A stretch of 64,000 nucleotides of DNA. It comes from Luteirhabdus salina. Its GTDB lineage: Bacteria; Bacteroidota; Bacteroidia; Flavobacteriales; Flavobacteriaceae. Numbering within the stretch: the first letter of the stretch is position 1; every line of letters starts with the position of its first letter. A program made the translations under genes and the position numbers. Positions 53,979 to 63,432 of the stretch are shown one piece after another. The DNA lies in contig JALAHT010000001.1 in NCBI GenBank assembly GCA_025384855.1, forward strand, positions 935,064-999,063, in the 5' to 3' direction. The notes beneath the pieces were generated by a model. It was not told the origin of the DNA. It made no database searches and was given only the letters and a program-made list of their open reading frames with translations.

Positions 53979-55841
53979 TTATTCGGTGTCTTCTTCAGTA
54001 TCGTTGGTAGCTGTAACAACATCTTCAAAGTCGATTGGCTTACCTAAATATACTAACTGACAACCTTCTGAAACTTCCATGGTCGTTGGATTGTCGATAA
54101 AGAATATTTCATTCGTATCGTCTTTTAAAAACAGCGGCACGGCATTGTATTCATTTTGAATATGTCCCAATAGCTTCAGAAACTTCTCCTGCGTATCTAC
54201 CGAAATTTCCTGGATTGAAGGAAACTCGCGTGCAACTTCCGTGAATTTTATGTAATCGTGCGTTTTTGAAATCAAGTTTTTGTTTGTCACATTATCCTTG
54301 ATCTTCATTTCTTGATTGTTCATCAGTCGATAGGAGCCATTTTCACCCAAACTATCACCAAAACGCGTCAAGGCTTGTTTATTAATTTCATCGTTGCCCG
54401 TCATCGCCAACAAGAATCCAACATCGTTCAATTCGATATTGTCGGTTAAATCGTCCGAGAAAATATTCGCATTAATCGCTTCGAGCCCAAGTTCCTTTGC
54501 CTTTTCAATGTTGAGGCGATTGGTATCGACTAACACCACATGTCGTCCATTCTTTTCCAGATACGTACCAATCAATCTAGATACTTTTGAAGCGCCAATG
54601 ACTACTATTCCTTCTGACGACTTCAAGAAAACCCCTACAATAGAGGCAAAATAGCGTGCTGTGGTGGCATTTAACAATACCGTTACCAAAACCACAACAA
54701 ATACAAGTGGTGTGATATATTCGGCACCGGGAACACCTTGATTGACCAATTTGGTACCAAAAAGAGAGGCGATACCTGCTGCTACGATACCCCGAGGGCC
54801 AACCCAACTGATAAACATTTTTTCATTGGTCTTCAACGTCGATCCTACCGTACTTAAAAAGACACCCAGTGGTCGTAAGAAGAAAATGATAATGGCCAAC
54901 AAAATGGCCGTCTTCCAATTATAGACCAATAGTAAGTCCTGTAAGTCTATATTGGCCGCTAATAGAATAAAGAGGATCGAAATAAGCAGGACACTTAACG
55001 ATTCCTTGAAATACAACAATTCCTTTAAGTTCGGCAAGTCGCTATTTCCCAAAAACATTCCCATAACCACAACCGATAATAGTCCCGATTCATGGGCGAA
55101 GAGGTCGCTTTCAACAAAAATGAGTAAGACTACGGAAAGCGCCACTACATTTAAAAGGTAATGCGGAATCCATTTTTTCTTAATGGCGATATACAAGGCG
55201 TATCCTCCAGCTATTCCGAAGGAAAATCCAATAAGTAAAATCTTTCCGAATTCAACTAGCGCCTGCTTTGTGAAACCCGCATCGCCCTCAACACTGATAA
55301 ACTCGAAAACCAATACCGCTACCAAAGCTCCGATAGGATCGATTAGGATACCTTCCCATTTCAATACGGCCGAGACATCTTTCTTCAACGGAATGTTTCG
55401 AAGAATCGGCGTTATGACCGTTGGTCCAGTTACGATAATCAATGCAGCAAACAAAAATGAAATACGCCAATCCAATCCGAATACGTAATGTGCGGCTACA
55501 CCAGCTCCTATAAAGGTTACTGCTGAACCAAGGCTGATCAGCTTTCCAATTACGGGACCTACTTTCGATATTTCGCCCCTACGCAGTGTTAACCCTCCTT
55601 CAAAAAGGATAATCCCGATGGCGAGCGACACAAAATAAAAGAGGCCTTCCCCAGGAAACAATCCTTTTTCGCCATTCCATATGGGTTGTATCCATTGACT
55701 TCCATCTTCAGAAAGTAAGGTTGAAATAGGCCCTACAAATAAACCGATTAATATTAGCGGAAGAATGGCGGGGATTTTAAATTTCCAGGCTACCCATTGC
55801 GCCAAAATACCAAGTACGATAATCCCTGCCAGTTCTAACAT
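53979..55841 (-). CDS. CPA1-type sodium/proton antiporter with TrkA-N domain
   Basis: Inner-membrane cation/proton exchanger. About 12 TM segments in residues 1-400, including ALIIVTGPTVITPIL (the unwound TM4 region) and GPRGIVAAGIASL, are followed by a cytosolic RCK/TrkA-N nucleotide-binding domain (VVIGASKVSRLIGTYLEKNG..VLVDTNRLN, about 415-530). An acidic tail ends the protein (TNDTEEDTE). 620 residues, no partner genes. Confidence 0.88.
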   Translation of the reverse strand: MLELAGIIVLGILAQWVAWKFKIPAILPLILIGLFVGPISTLLSEDGSQWIQPIWNGEKGLFPGEGLFYFVSLAIGIILFEGGLTLRRGEISKVGPVIGKLISLGSAVTFIGAGVAAHYVFGLDWRISFLFAALIIVTGPTVITPILRNIPLKKDVSAVLKWEGILIDPIGALVAVLVFEFISVEGDAGFTKQALVEFGKILLIGFSFGIAGGYALYIAIKKKWIPHYLLNVVALSVVLLIFVESDLFAHESGLLSVVVMGMFLGNSDLPNLKELLYFKESLSVLLISILFILLAANIDLQDLLLVYNWKTAILLAIIIFFLRPLGVFLSTVGSTLKTNEKMFISWVGPRGIVAAGIASLFGTKLVNQGVPGAEYITPLVFVVVLVTVLLNATTARYFASIVGVFLKSSEGIVVIGASKVSRLIGTYLEKNGRHVVLVDTNRLNIEKAKELGLEAINANIFSDDLTDNIELNDVGFLLAMTGNDEINKQALTRFGDSLGENGSYRLMNNQEMKIKDNVTNKNLISKTHDYIKFTEVAREFPSIQEISVDTQEKFLKLLGHIQNEYNAVPLFLKDDTNEIFFIDNPTTMEVSEGCQLVYLGKPIDFEDVVTATNDTEEDTE

Positions 55842-56069
55842 GAAGTTTATTTTTGGTTAAAATAGAAGAATTTAAACTCCCCCAAAAATAATTAACAAAA
55901 ACGAAAGTGAAGCGACATTACATGCTTCATCTCAAGCTTACGATATATCCGAGCTGTAACTTTTTAATAAATTTCCCCACTAATGTACTGGTATAACTAT
56001 AATTGCTTTTCATAATAATCCCTTAAGACGCATCGAAAAATGGGGCAGTTTTAGTAATTTGCGACACCT

Positions 56070-56933
56070 ATGACATTATATCCTATCGAATCCGGAAATT
56101 TTAAGTTAGATGGCGGTGCAATGTTTGGAGTGGTACCGAAATCCCTATGGTCGCGTACCAATCCCGCCGATGAATACAATATGATCGATATGGCAGCACG
56201 CTGCCTACTTATCGAAGAAGGCGATCGCCTCATTCTTATCGATACGGGGATGGGAAACAAGCAAAGCGAAAAGTTTTTTGGATACTACTATCGTTGGGGC
56301 GATTACGACTTAGAAAGTTCTTTAAAGAAGAAAGGATTTCACCCCGATGATATAACCGATGTTTTTATGACGCACCTTCACTTCGACCATTGCGGTGGAA
56401 GTGTACAATGGAATAAAGACCGAACAGGCTATGAAACCACCTTCAAAAATGCAGCTTATTGGAGCAATAAGGACCATTGGCAATGGGCTACTGAACCTAA
56501 CCGAAGAGAGAAAGCATCTTTTCTTAAGGAAAATATTCTCCCGATGGAGGAAAGTGGTCAGCTAAAATTTGTCGATACGCCTAAGGATGATTTTTTAAAA
56601 ACCAATCCTCTAGATTTCGGCATCTTGTTTGTAGATGGTCATACCGATAAACAAATGATCCCGCATCTTGACTATCAAGGTAAAAAATTGGTCTTTATGG
56701 CCGATTTACTTCCAACGGCTGGGCATTTACCGCTGCCGTTTGTGATGGGATACGATACACGTCCCCTTTTAACGCTTCCGGAAAAGGAAAAATTTCTAAA
56801 TACCGCAGCCGATGAAGGATACTATCTGTTTCTAGAACATGATGCACACAATCATATAATTACCGTTAAACACACAGATAAAGGGGTTCGCTTAGATGAA
56901 GTGTTCACCTTTGATGAATTATTTAATCAATAA
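56070..56933 (+). CDS. MBL-fold metallo-hydrolase
   Basis: Zinc hydrolase of the metallo-beta-lactamase superfamily. Metal motif THLHFDHCGG (HxHxDH), then VDGHTDKQMIPHL and FLEHDAHNH with the later His ligands. 287 residues; no signal peptide. It resembles N-acyl-homoserine lactonase/AHL-like hydrolases but the substrate cannot be assigned. It is followed after 6 bases by the S8 peptidase gene, suggesting one transcript. Confidence 0.85.
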   Translation: MTLYPIESGNFKLDGGAMFGVVPKSLWSRTNPADEYNMIDMAARCLLIEEGDRLILIDTGMGNKQSEKFFGYYYRWGDYDLESSLKKKGFHPDDITDVFMTHLHFDHCGGSVQWNKDRTGYETTFKNAAYWSNKDHWQWATEPNRREKASFLKENILPMEESGQLKFVDTPKDDFLKTNPLDFGILFVDGHTDKQMIPHLDYQGKKLVFMADLLPTAGHLPLPFVMGYDTRPLLTLPEKEKFLNTAADEGYYLFLEHDAHNHIITVKHTDKGVRLDEVFTFDELFNQ

Positions 56934-56939
56934 CGACAA

Positions 56940-58616
56940 ATGAACTATTTAAAAACTTCTTTTCTAGCAGTTTCAGCTGCAGTTTTACTAGCTGGTTGCG
57001 GCTCTTCCGTAGCCCCAATTGTTTCAACACCAATTGAAAACATCGATTCGGTTCCACTAAAAACAGCCCCGCTAAACGATGCGCAATACGAGCGCTGGGC
57101 GGCAGCCGACCTTATGACCGATACCATCCCAGGTATGAGTACCGATAAAGCATACAACGAAATTCTTAACTCGCGTAAGGGACAGACCGTAATCGTAGGT
57201 GTTATCGATAGCGGTGTCGATATCGAACACGAAGACTTAAAGAATGTTATTTGGACAAATGAAGATGAGATTCCGAATAACAATATAGATGATGATAACA
57301 ATGGCTATGTAGATGATATCCACGGATGGAATTTTCTTGGTGATATTGTAGGTGAAAACATGGAGTTTGTTCGCTATATCAAGAAATTAGGTCCTAAATA
57401 TGAAGGCAAAAGTGAAGCTTCCATCAGTGCTGCCAATCGCGAAGAGTTCGAACTGTATCAAAAAGCGATGGCCGAGTATGAAAAAGAAAAGCAACAAGCC
57501 ATGGGTAATAAAGCTCGTTACGAGCAAATTATCGCTCAGTTGAAGCCAGCACACGAAGCCATGAGTGCAAAACTTGGAAAAGAAGATTATACCGCTGAAG
57601 AATTAGCGGCTATCAAAAATCCAACGGCAGCAGAACAACAGCAAATCGCTATGCTTACTCAAATGTTGAACTTCGCCGACACGGTTCCCGGAGTTATCGA
57701 AGAATTGCAAGGCGGAATCGAATACTTTGAAGGTCGTATGGCAACACACTTCAATGTTGAAAAAGACTTTAGAAGTGTTTTAGGAGATGACCCTGATGAT
57801 ATCACCGATACCGACTACGGGAATAATGACGTGGACGGACCAGATGTGAAGAAGGAAGACGCGCGTCACGGAACACACGTTGCCGGTATTATTGCAGGAG
57901 AACGCAATAATGGTATCGGAATCGACGGTGTTGCCCAAAATGTTGAAATTATGGTCCTTCGTGCTGTACCAGATGGCGATGAGTACGATAAGGACATCGC
58001 CCTTGCAATTCGATACGCGGTTGATAATGGGGCTAAAGTTTTAAATACTAGCTTCGGAAAATACTATAGCCCACATCCAGAATGGGTTCGCGATGCCATT
58101 CGATACGCAGCCGAGAAAGATGTTTTAATCGTAAACGCTGCCGGAAATGATGGTCTAAATTTGGATGAAAGTGAAGTATATCCAAACGATCAATCCGGAC
58201 CAGGTGCTGAAATTTCAGATAACTTTCTTACCGTCGGAGCCCTTAGCTACGATTACGGAAGTGAAATGGTAGCCTCCTTTTCCAATTATGGAAAAACAAA
58301 TGTAGACGTGTTCGCTCCTGGTGTGAAAATTTGGGCAACTACACCACTAGACACTTACGAATTCTTACAAGGAACGTCTATGGCTTCTCCTGCAGTTGCA
58401 GGTGTTGCAGCAACCATTCGTTCCCTATATCCAAATCTTTCGGCACCTCAAGTGAAGCAAATCATCATGGATTCTGGTTTATCGTCTAAAAACACCGTTA
58501 TTTTAGGTGGTGACGAATCGAACACAGAACCTTTTGGCGAGGTTTCGAAATCTGGAAAAATGGTCAATCTGTACAACGCATTGATCATGGCCGATAAGAT
58601 GTCGCGCGCAAACTAA
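56940..58616 (+). CDS. Subtilisin-like serine peptidase (S8), lipoprotein, with large insertion
   Basis: Exported protease. The signal peptide ends in lipobox LAGC (Cys20). The catalytic triad is D90 (VIDSGVD), H310 (RHGTHVAG) and S480 (GTSMASPAVAG). D-to-H spacing is 220 residues against about 32 in subtilisin; the insert (about 120-300) includes a predicted coiled coil (YQKAMAEYEKEKQQAMGNKA). 558 residues and no type IX C-terminal domain, so lipid anchoring is the likely fate. A terminator follows. Confidence 0.9.
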   Translation: MNYLKTSFLAVSAAVLLAGCGSSVAPIVSTPIENIDSVPLKTAPLNDAQYERWAAADLMTDTIPGMSTDKAYNEILNSRKGQTVIVGVIDSGVDIEHEDLKNVIWTNEDEIPNNNIDDDNNGYVDDIHGWNFLGDIVGENMEFVRYIKKLGPKYEGKSEASISAANREEFELYQKAMAEYEKEKQQAMGNKARYEQIIAQLKPAHEAMSAKLGKEDYTAEELAAIKNPTAAEQQQIAMLTQMLNFADTVPGVIEELQGGIEYFEGRMATHFNVEKDFRSVLGDDPDDITDTDYGNNDVDGPDVKKEDARHGTHVAGIIAGERNNGIGIDGVAQNVEIMVLRAVPDGDEYDKDIALAIRYAVDNGAKVLNTSFGKYYSPHPEWVRDAIRYAAEKDVLIVNAAGNDGLNLDESEVYPNDQSGPGAEISDNFLTVGALSYDYGSEMVASFSNYGKTNVDVFAPGVKIWATTPLDTYEFLQGTSMASPAVAGVAATIRSLYPNLSAPQVKQIIMDSGLSSKNTVILGGDESNTEPFGEVSKSGKMVNLYNALIMADKMSRAN

Positions 58617-58633
58617 AAAACATATTAAATTCT

Positions 58634-58664
58634 TAAGACCTGCCTTTTGGCGGGTCTTTTTTTA
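58634..58664 (+). terminator. Intrinsic terminator after the S8 peptidase gene
   Basis: AGACCTGCC pairs with GGCGGGTCT (one wobble) around TTTT, followed by seven T. It contains an in-frame TTG (58647) that would otherwise extend the M1 peptidase. Confidence 0.88.
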
Positions 58665-58676
58665 ACTGAAATTGTT

Positions 58677-60518
58677 ATGAATTACGTACTTAAAACCCTT
58701 TTGGCACTTATGGTAAGCACTACCATGTTTGCCCAAAACAATACCTCATATTGGCAGCAGAAAGTCGACTACGAAATGGAAATCGATATGGATGTTGAAA
58801 CCTACCAATACGATGGAAAACAAAAATTGGTCTACACGAATAACTCACCCGAGACGCTCGACCGTGTTTTTTATCACCTTTATTTCAACGCTTTTCAACC
58901 TGGAAGTGAAATGGATGTGCGATCCAGAACAATCGCCGATCCTGACGGACGCGTAGGCGATCGCATTTCAAAACTTTCTCCTTCTGAAATCGGATACATC
59001 AAACCTTCAAAATTAACCCAGGATGGAAAAAAACTGGAATACGAAGTGGTCGGGACCGTTTTGGAAGTGACATTAAACAAACCGATTCAACCAGGCGAAA
59101 GCAGTACGTTCAAAATGGAGTGGGAAGCTCAAGTGCCTGTTCAAATTAGACGAAGCGGACGAAATAATGAAGAAGGGGTAGCGCTTTCCATGACGCAATG
59201 GTATCCTAAAATGGCAGAATACGATTTTCAAGGATGGCATGCCGATCCGTATATCGGACGAGAATTTCATAGCGTTTGGGGCGACTTTGACGTGAAGTTG
59301 ACCATCGATGCCGATTATACCGTTGGTGGCACCGGTTATCTTCAAAATCCTGAGGAAGTAGGTCATGGTTACGGACCCAAAGGACTAAAAAATATGAAGC
59401 CAAAGAACGGAAAGTATACATGGCATTTTAAAGCGCCAAATGTACATGACTTCACTTGGGCAGCCGATGATGAATACATTCATGATACCTATGAAGGCCC
59501 GAACGGGGTAACCCTTCATTTTCTCTATAAAAACAATCCAGAAATCATCGAAAACTGGAAAAACCTTCAACCAAAAACAGCAGAATTGATGAAGTTCTTC
59601 AACGAACATATCGGGGAATACCCTTATAAGCAATACTCCGTTATTCAAGGTGGTGACGGCGGAATGGAATATGGTATGTGTACTTTGATTACCGGAGAGC
59701 GTAAATTTGGAAGCCTTGTCGGTGTTACTGCGCACGAACTCGCACATAGTTGGTTCCAATTCCTATTGGCTACCAATGAAGCGAAGCATGAGTGGATGGA
59801 TGAAGGCTTTACAAGTTATATCTCTGCGAAAGCGATGAATGAGGTTATGGATGAAAACAGTCCGAATCCGTTCAGCGGTTCGTATCGAGGTTATAATTAT
59901 TTAGCAACGAGTGGACAAGAGCAGCCGCTTTCTACCCATGCCGATCGTTATGCCACCAATCGTAATTACGGGATTAGCGCGTATAGCAAAGGTGCCGTGT
60001 TTATGGCACAACTTGGCTATGTTATCGGAGAAGAAAATCTTCAAAAAACGCTCAATCGTTATTTCGATGAATGGGCCTTCAAACACCCAACGCCAAACGA
60101 TTTTATTCGCGTTGCTGAAAAGGTTTCCGGCTTTGAACTAGATTGGTACCTAACCGATTTCACCCAAACCACCAATGCTATCGATTACGGTATAAAAGGA
60201 ATTGAAACAGTAGGAAATACCACTACGATTACCTTAGAACGTATCGGACTCATGCCAATGCCTATCGATTTGTATGTAACCTATGAAGACGGTTCGGAAG
60301 AAATTTTCCATATGCCGTTGCAGATGGCAAGAGCTGAAAAAGCAAATCCATATCCAAACATGAAATGGACGGTACTACCCGATTGGGCCTGGGCATACCC
60401 AACCTATGATTTTGAGATTTCCAATGGAAAAACCGTAAAAACCATGATGATCGATGCCACTAATAGAATGGCCGATATCAACCCAGAAAACAATAGCTGG
60501 GGAATGGATTCAGAATAA
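58677..60518 (+). CDS. M1 family metallopeptidase
   Basis: Secreted zinc aminopeptidase. Signal peptide 1-19 (TTMFA/QNN). Gluzincin motif H353-E-L-A-H357 with the third ligand E376 (WMDEGF); GGMEYGM replaces the usual GAMEN substrate motif. The ATG at 58677 gives 613 residues and avoids the preceding terminator. No C-terminal type IX sorting domain is evident, so periplasmic or lipid-free surface location is open. A strong terminator follows. Confidence 0.92.
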   Translation: MNYVLKTLLALMVSTTMFAQNNTSYWQQKVDYEMEIDMDVETYQYDGKQKLVYTNNSPETLDRVFYHLYFNAFQPGSEMDVRSRTIADPDGRVGDRISKLSPSEIGYIKPSKLTQDGKKLEYEVVGTVLEVTLNKPIQPGESSTFKMEWEAQVPVQIRRSGRNNEEGVALSMTQWYPKMAEYDFQGWHADPYIGREFHSVWGDFDVKLTIDADYTVGGTGYLQNPEEVGHGYGPKGLKNMKPKNGKYTWHFKAPNVHDFTWAADDEYIHDTYEGPNGVTLHFLYKNNPEIIENWKNLQPKTAELMKFFNEHIGEYPYKQYSVIQGGDGGMEYGMCTLITGERKFGSLVGVTAHELAHSWFQFLLATNEAKHEWMDEGFTSYISAKAMNEVMDENSPNPFSGSYRGYNYLATSGQEQPLSTHADRYATNRNYGISAYSKGAVFMAQLGYVIGEENLQKTLNRYFDEWAFKHPTPNDFIRVAEKVSGFELDWYLTDFTQTTNAIDYGIKGIETVGNTTTITLERIGLMPMPIDLYVTYEDGSEEIFHMPLQMARAEKANPYPNMKWTVLPDWAWAYPTYDFEISNGKTVKTMMIDATNRMADINPENNSWGMDSE

Positions 60519-60537
60519 TTTTTCCCATCAAAAAAGT

Positions 60538-60576
60538 TGAAAGACCTCCTAGCCAATAGCGAGGTCTTTCTTTTTA
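60538..60576 (+). terminator. Intrinsic terminator after the M1 peptidase gene
   Basis: GAAAGACCTC (60539-60548) pairs with GAGGTCTTTC (60561-60570), followed by five T. It separates the peptidase from rnpA. Confidence 0.9.
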
Positions 60577-60586
60577 TCTTTACCTT

Positions 60587-60952
60587 ATGAAGCAATCCTT
60601 TCCAAAAGAAGAAAAATTGAAGTCGAAAAAAATTATCGACCGTCTGTTTGTGGAAGGACGTACCTTCAAAAAATTCCCCATTCGCGTGACCTATCTTCCT
60701 GTTGAAACATTGGAAAACCACCAAGCGGGGTTCTCGGTTCCCAAACGAAATTTTAAACTGGCCGTAGATAGAAATCGAATAAAAAGACAGTTACGGGAAG
60801 CGTATCGACTTCAAAAACATACGCTTGCTGTCAATAACGGTCTGAAATTTGCGTTGTTCTTTACACACCTCGGGAATAAGAAACACGATTACGAAACCCT
60901 TGAACGTGCCATGCATTCCCTTTTAAAACGACTGCAAGATGAAAACCATTAG
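60587..60952 (+). CDS. rnpA: Ribonuclease P protein component
   Basis: Protein subunit of RNase P, processing tRNA 5' ends. The RNR signature RNRIKRQLREAYR is present, and FSVPKRNFKLAVDRN leads into it. 121 residues. The usual rpmH neighbour is absent; the next gene overlaps by 14 bases in another frame. Confidence 0.94.
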   Translation: MKQSFPKEEKLKSKKIIDRLFVEGRTFKKFPIRVTYLPVETLENHQAGFSVPKRNFKLAVDRNRIKRQLREAYRLQKHTLAVNNGLKFALFFTHLGNKKHDYETLERAMHSLLKRLQDENH

Positions 60953-61760
60953 CGCTCTATTGTTTTTATTCGCCCTAGCTTGTGCAGAGGGACCTAGTTC
61001 CGATGCTTCCTTTAAGGAATCTGCAGATGTTGGTTATGCCACTGAAGAAGCAGAAATAGTTCGAGAACAACTTATCCCCAAGTATACTGCTTCAAAGGAA
61101 GCACAGGAACAGAAAATTATCAAAACCGCTAACCTCGCTTTTTCAACCCAAAAACCCGAGGAAACACACGCACGTATTCTTCAACTTACACAGCAATATG
61201 AAGGATTCGTAGCCAACGACAATGCAGGGAAAAGCTATAATCGGATATACCGAAATATGACGGTTCGTATTCCAACGGCTAACTTCCAAAAATTTATAGA
61301 CGGCATTTCTGAAGGGGTCGAATACTTCGATAGAAGAGATATCTCGCGCCAGGATGTAACCGAGGAATTTGTCGACCTCCAAGCGCGCCTAAAAGCAAAG
61401 CGTGAACTTGAAAACCGTTACCTAGAACTACTAAAACAAGCTAAAAATGTTAAGGAAATGCTCGAAATTGAGCGTGAACTGGCAAATATCCGCGAAGAAA
61501 TAGAAGCCAAACAAGGTCGCTTACAATACCTTCAGGATCGTGTTTCGGTAAGTACCGTTACAATCGAATTCTATAAGGAAACCTCAGAAACCGGCGTGAC
61601 CGTTTCTTATGGCCAAAAAATAGTGAATGCGCTTAAAGGCGGTTGGGATGGTGTTTCGGTATTCTTCCTCGGGCTCCTCTACTTATGGCCTTTGTTCGTT
61701 ATCGCCTTTATCATTATTTTGGTGGTACGTTGGTTTATGCGCCGCAAAAAGAAAAAATAA
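60939..61760 (+). CDS. DUF4349 family lipoprotein
   Basis: Probable lipid-anchored protein of unknown function: an N-terminal hydrophobic segment with ALAC (Cys15) as a weak lipobox; DUF4349 body (KIIKTANLAFSTQKPEET; RIYRNMTVRIPTANFQKFI), a long coiled coil (about 145-200, EERELANIREEIEAK-like) and a C-terminal TM helix (LYLWPLFVIAFIIILVV) ending in a basic RRKKKK tail. 273 residues. The first 14 bases overlap rnpA, which implies translational coupling. Confidence 0.82.
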   Translation: MKTISALLFLFALACAEGPSSDASFKESADVGYATEEAEIVREQLIPKYTASKEAQEQKIIKTANLAFSTQKPEETHARILQLTQQYEGFVANDNAGKSYNRIYRNMTVRIPTANFQKFIDGISEGVEYFDRRDISRQDVTEEFVDLQARLKAKRELENRYLELLKQAKNVKEMLEIERELANIREEIEAKQGRLQYLQDRVSVSTVTIEFYKETSETGVTVSYGQKIVNALKGGWDGVSVFFLGLLYLWPLFVIAFIIILVVRWFMRRKKKK

Positions 61761-61802
61761 TATAAGAACGTTTATGCCGTTCGCTTCAATAGAAACTTGA
61801 GT

Positions 61803-63425
61803 ATGAAAAAGAGAATTCTCCTTCCCATTATAGCTGTTGCCATATTTTTTACGACAACGGCCTTTAAAAACGATTTCTTTGAAATCGCCAAACAGATTGA
61901 AATCTTCACCACTCTTTACAAGGAGCTGAACATGAATTATGTGGATGAAACCACGCCTTCACAACTTATGGATAAGGCCATTACGGGCATGCTGGCCGAC
62001 CTTGATCCCTACACGGTATATTGGAATGAACAGCAGGTGGAAGATGCCCGCATCAATAATTCTGGTGTGTATACCGGAATCGGTGCTTCGGCACGAACCG
62101 AAAAAGACAAGATCATTATTATCGAACCCTATAAAGATTATCCGGCCGATAAAGCTGGATTGAAAGCGGGCGACGAGCTGATTAAAATCGATAACGTAGC
62201 TATTGCCGATTTTGAAAACGACGCAGGAGAACTGCTAAAAGGAGCACCAGGATCTACTGTGCAGGTTACCTACAAACGTCAGGGGAAAACGAATACCGCA
62301 ACCATTACGCGCGATGCGGTAGACGTGAATGCCGTGCCATACTATAAGTTGATGGATGATAATATTGGCTATATCGTACTTAGCAAGTTCAACCATAAAA
62401 CGACCAAGGAAACCAAGGCAGCCTTAGAAGATCTTAAATCGCAAGGAGCCGATAAGCTTATTTTGGATTTACGTGGAAATCCAGGTGGATTGCTAAATGA
62501 AGCGATCAATATTGTAAACCTTTTTGTACCAAAAGGCGAAGTGATTACGACTACGAAATCGGCTGTTGAAAAGTATAACAAAACCTATCGCACTCGAAAC
62601 GACCCCGTCGATACCGAAATTCCATTGGTGGTGTTGATAAACGGACGAAGTGCTTCCGCCAGTGAAATCGTTTCTGGTGGACTTCAGGACTTGGACCGTG
62701 CTGTAATTGTGGGCGCAAGAAGCTTTGGAAAAGGCTTGGTACAGCGACCTAAAAAATTGACCTATGGTACGCAGCTGAAAGTAACCATTTCACGCTATTA
62801 TACGCCAAGCGGACGCTGCATTCAGGCATTGGACTATTGGAATCGAGATGAAAACGGAGATCCCATTCGTGTAGATGCGAAGGAATACAATTCCTTTAAA
62901 ACCAAAGGTGGAAGAACGGTATATGACGGAGGTGGAATCTTACCCGATATCGAGTTGGAAACCGCTGAATTTAGTCCGATTATTACAGCCCTGTTGAAGG
63001 ACCAGGCTATTTTCGATTATGCTACAAAGTATTACTACAGTCATACCCACGATTCTTGGGAAAATTTTGAAGTGACCGATGCCGATTTTCAGGATTTTAT
63101 GAAATTTTTGAAGCAGCAAGGCTTTGAATATGAAACCGAAACAGAAGAAGCATTGGAAGAAGCGCTTCGCAAAGCGGAAAATGACGATTTAAAAGATGAT
63201 ATTCAAGATAGCTACAAGCAACTGATGGCTTCCTTAGATACTGCGAAGGAAAAGCGCATTCTAGAAGAAATGGTGAAGATTAAGTCACTTTTATCCGATG
63301 AAATATTGAAGCGTTATTTCTACCGTGATGGTTTGTACGACTATCAAACCACCCATAATCCTGAAATTTTGGAAGCAGTATCTGTGTTGAAGGATGCTAA
63401 TCGCTACAGCAAAATCTTGAAGTAA
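61803..63425 (+). CDS. S41 family C-terminal processing peptidase
   Basis: Periplasmic carboxyl-terminal protease. A hydrophobic N-terminus (1-20) precedes a PDZ domain (about 75-165; GIGASARTEKD, YPADKAGLKAGDELIKI). Catalytic Ser/Lys dyad S285 (RSASASEIVSGG) and K310 (SFGKGLVQ), 25 apart as in E. coli Tsp. About 110 extra residues after 430 form a charged, largely helical C-terminus. The ATG at 61803 is preferred to a TTG at 61797. 540 residues. Confidence 0.92.
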   Translation: MKKRILLPIIAVAIFFTTTAFKNDFFEIAKQIEIFTTLYKELNMNYVDETTPSQLMDKAITGMLADLDPYTVYWNEQQVEDARINNSGVYTGIGASARTEKDKIIIIEPYKDYPADKAGLKAGDELIKIDNVAIADFENDAGELLKGAPGSTVQVTYKRQGKTNTATITRDAVDVNAVPYYKLMDDNIGYIVLSKFNHKTTKETKAALEDLKSQGADKLILDLRGNPGGLLNEAINIVNLFVPKGEVITTTKSAVEKYNKTYRTRNDPVDTEIPLVVLINGRSASASEIVSGGLQDLDRAVIVGARSFGKGLVQRPKKLTYGTQLKVTISRYYTPSGRCIQALDYWNRDENGDPIRVDAKEYNSFKTKGGRTVYDGGGILPDIELETAEFSPIITALLKDQAIFDYATKYYYSHTHDSWENFEVTDADFQDFMKFLKQQGFEYETETEEALEEALRKAENDDLKDDIQDSYKQLMASLDTAKEKRILEEMVKIKSLLSDEILKRYFYRDGLYDYQTTHNPEILEAVSVLKDANRYSKILK

Positions 63426-63432
63426 ACCAAAA

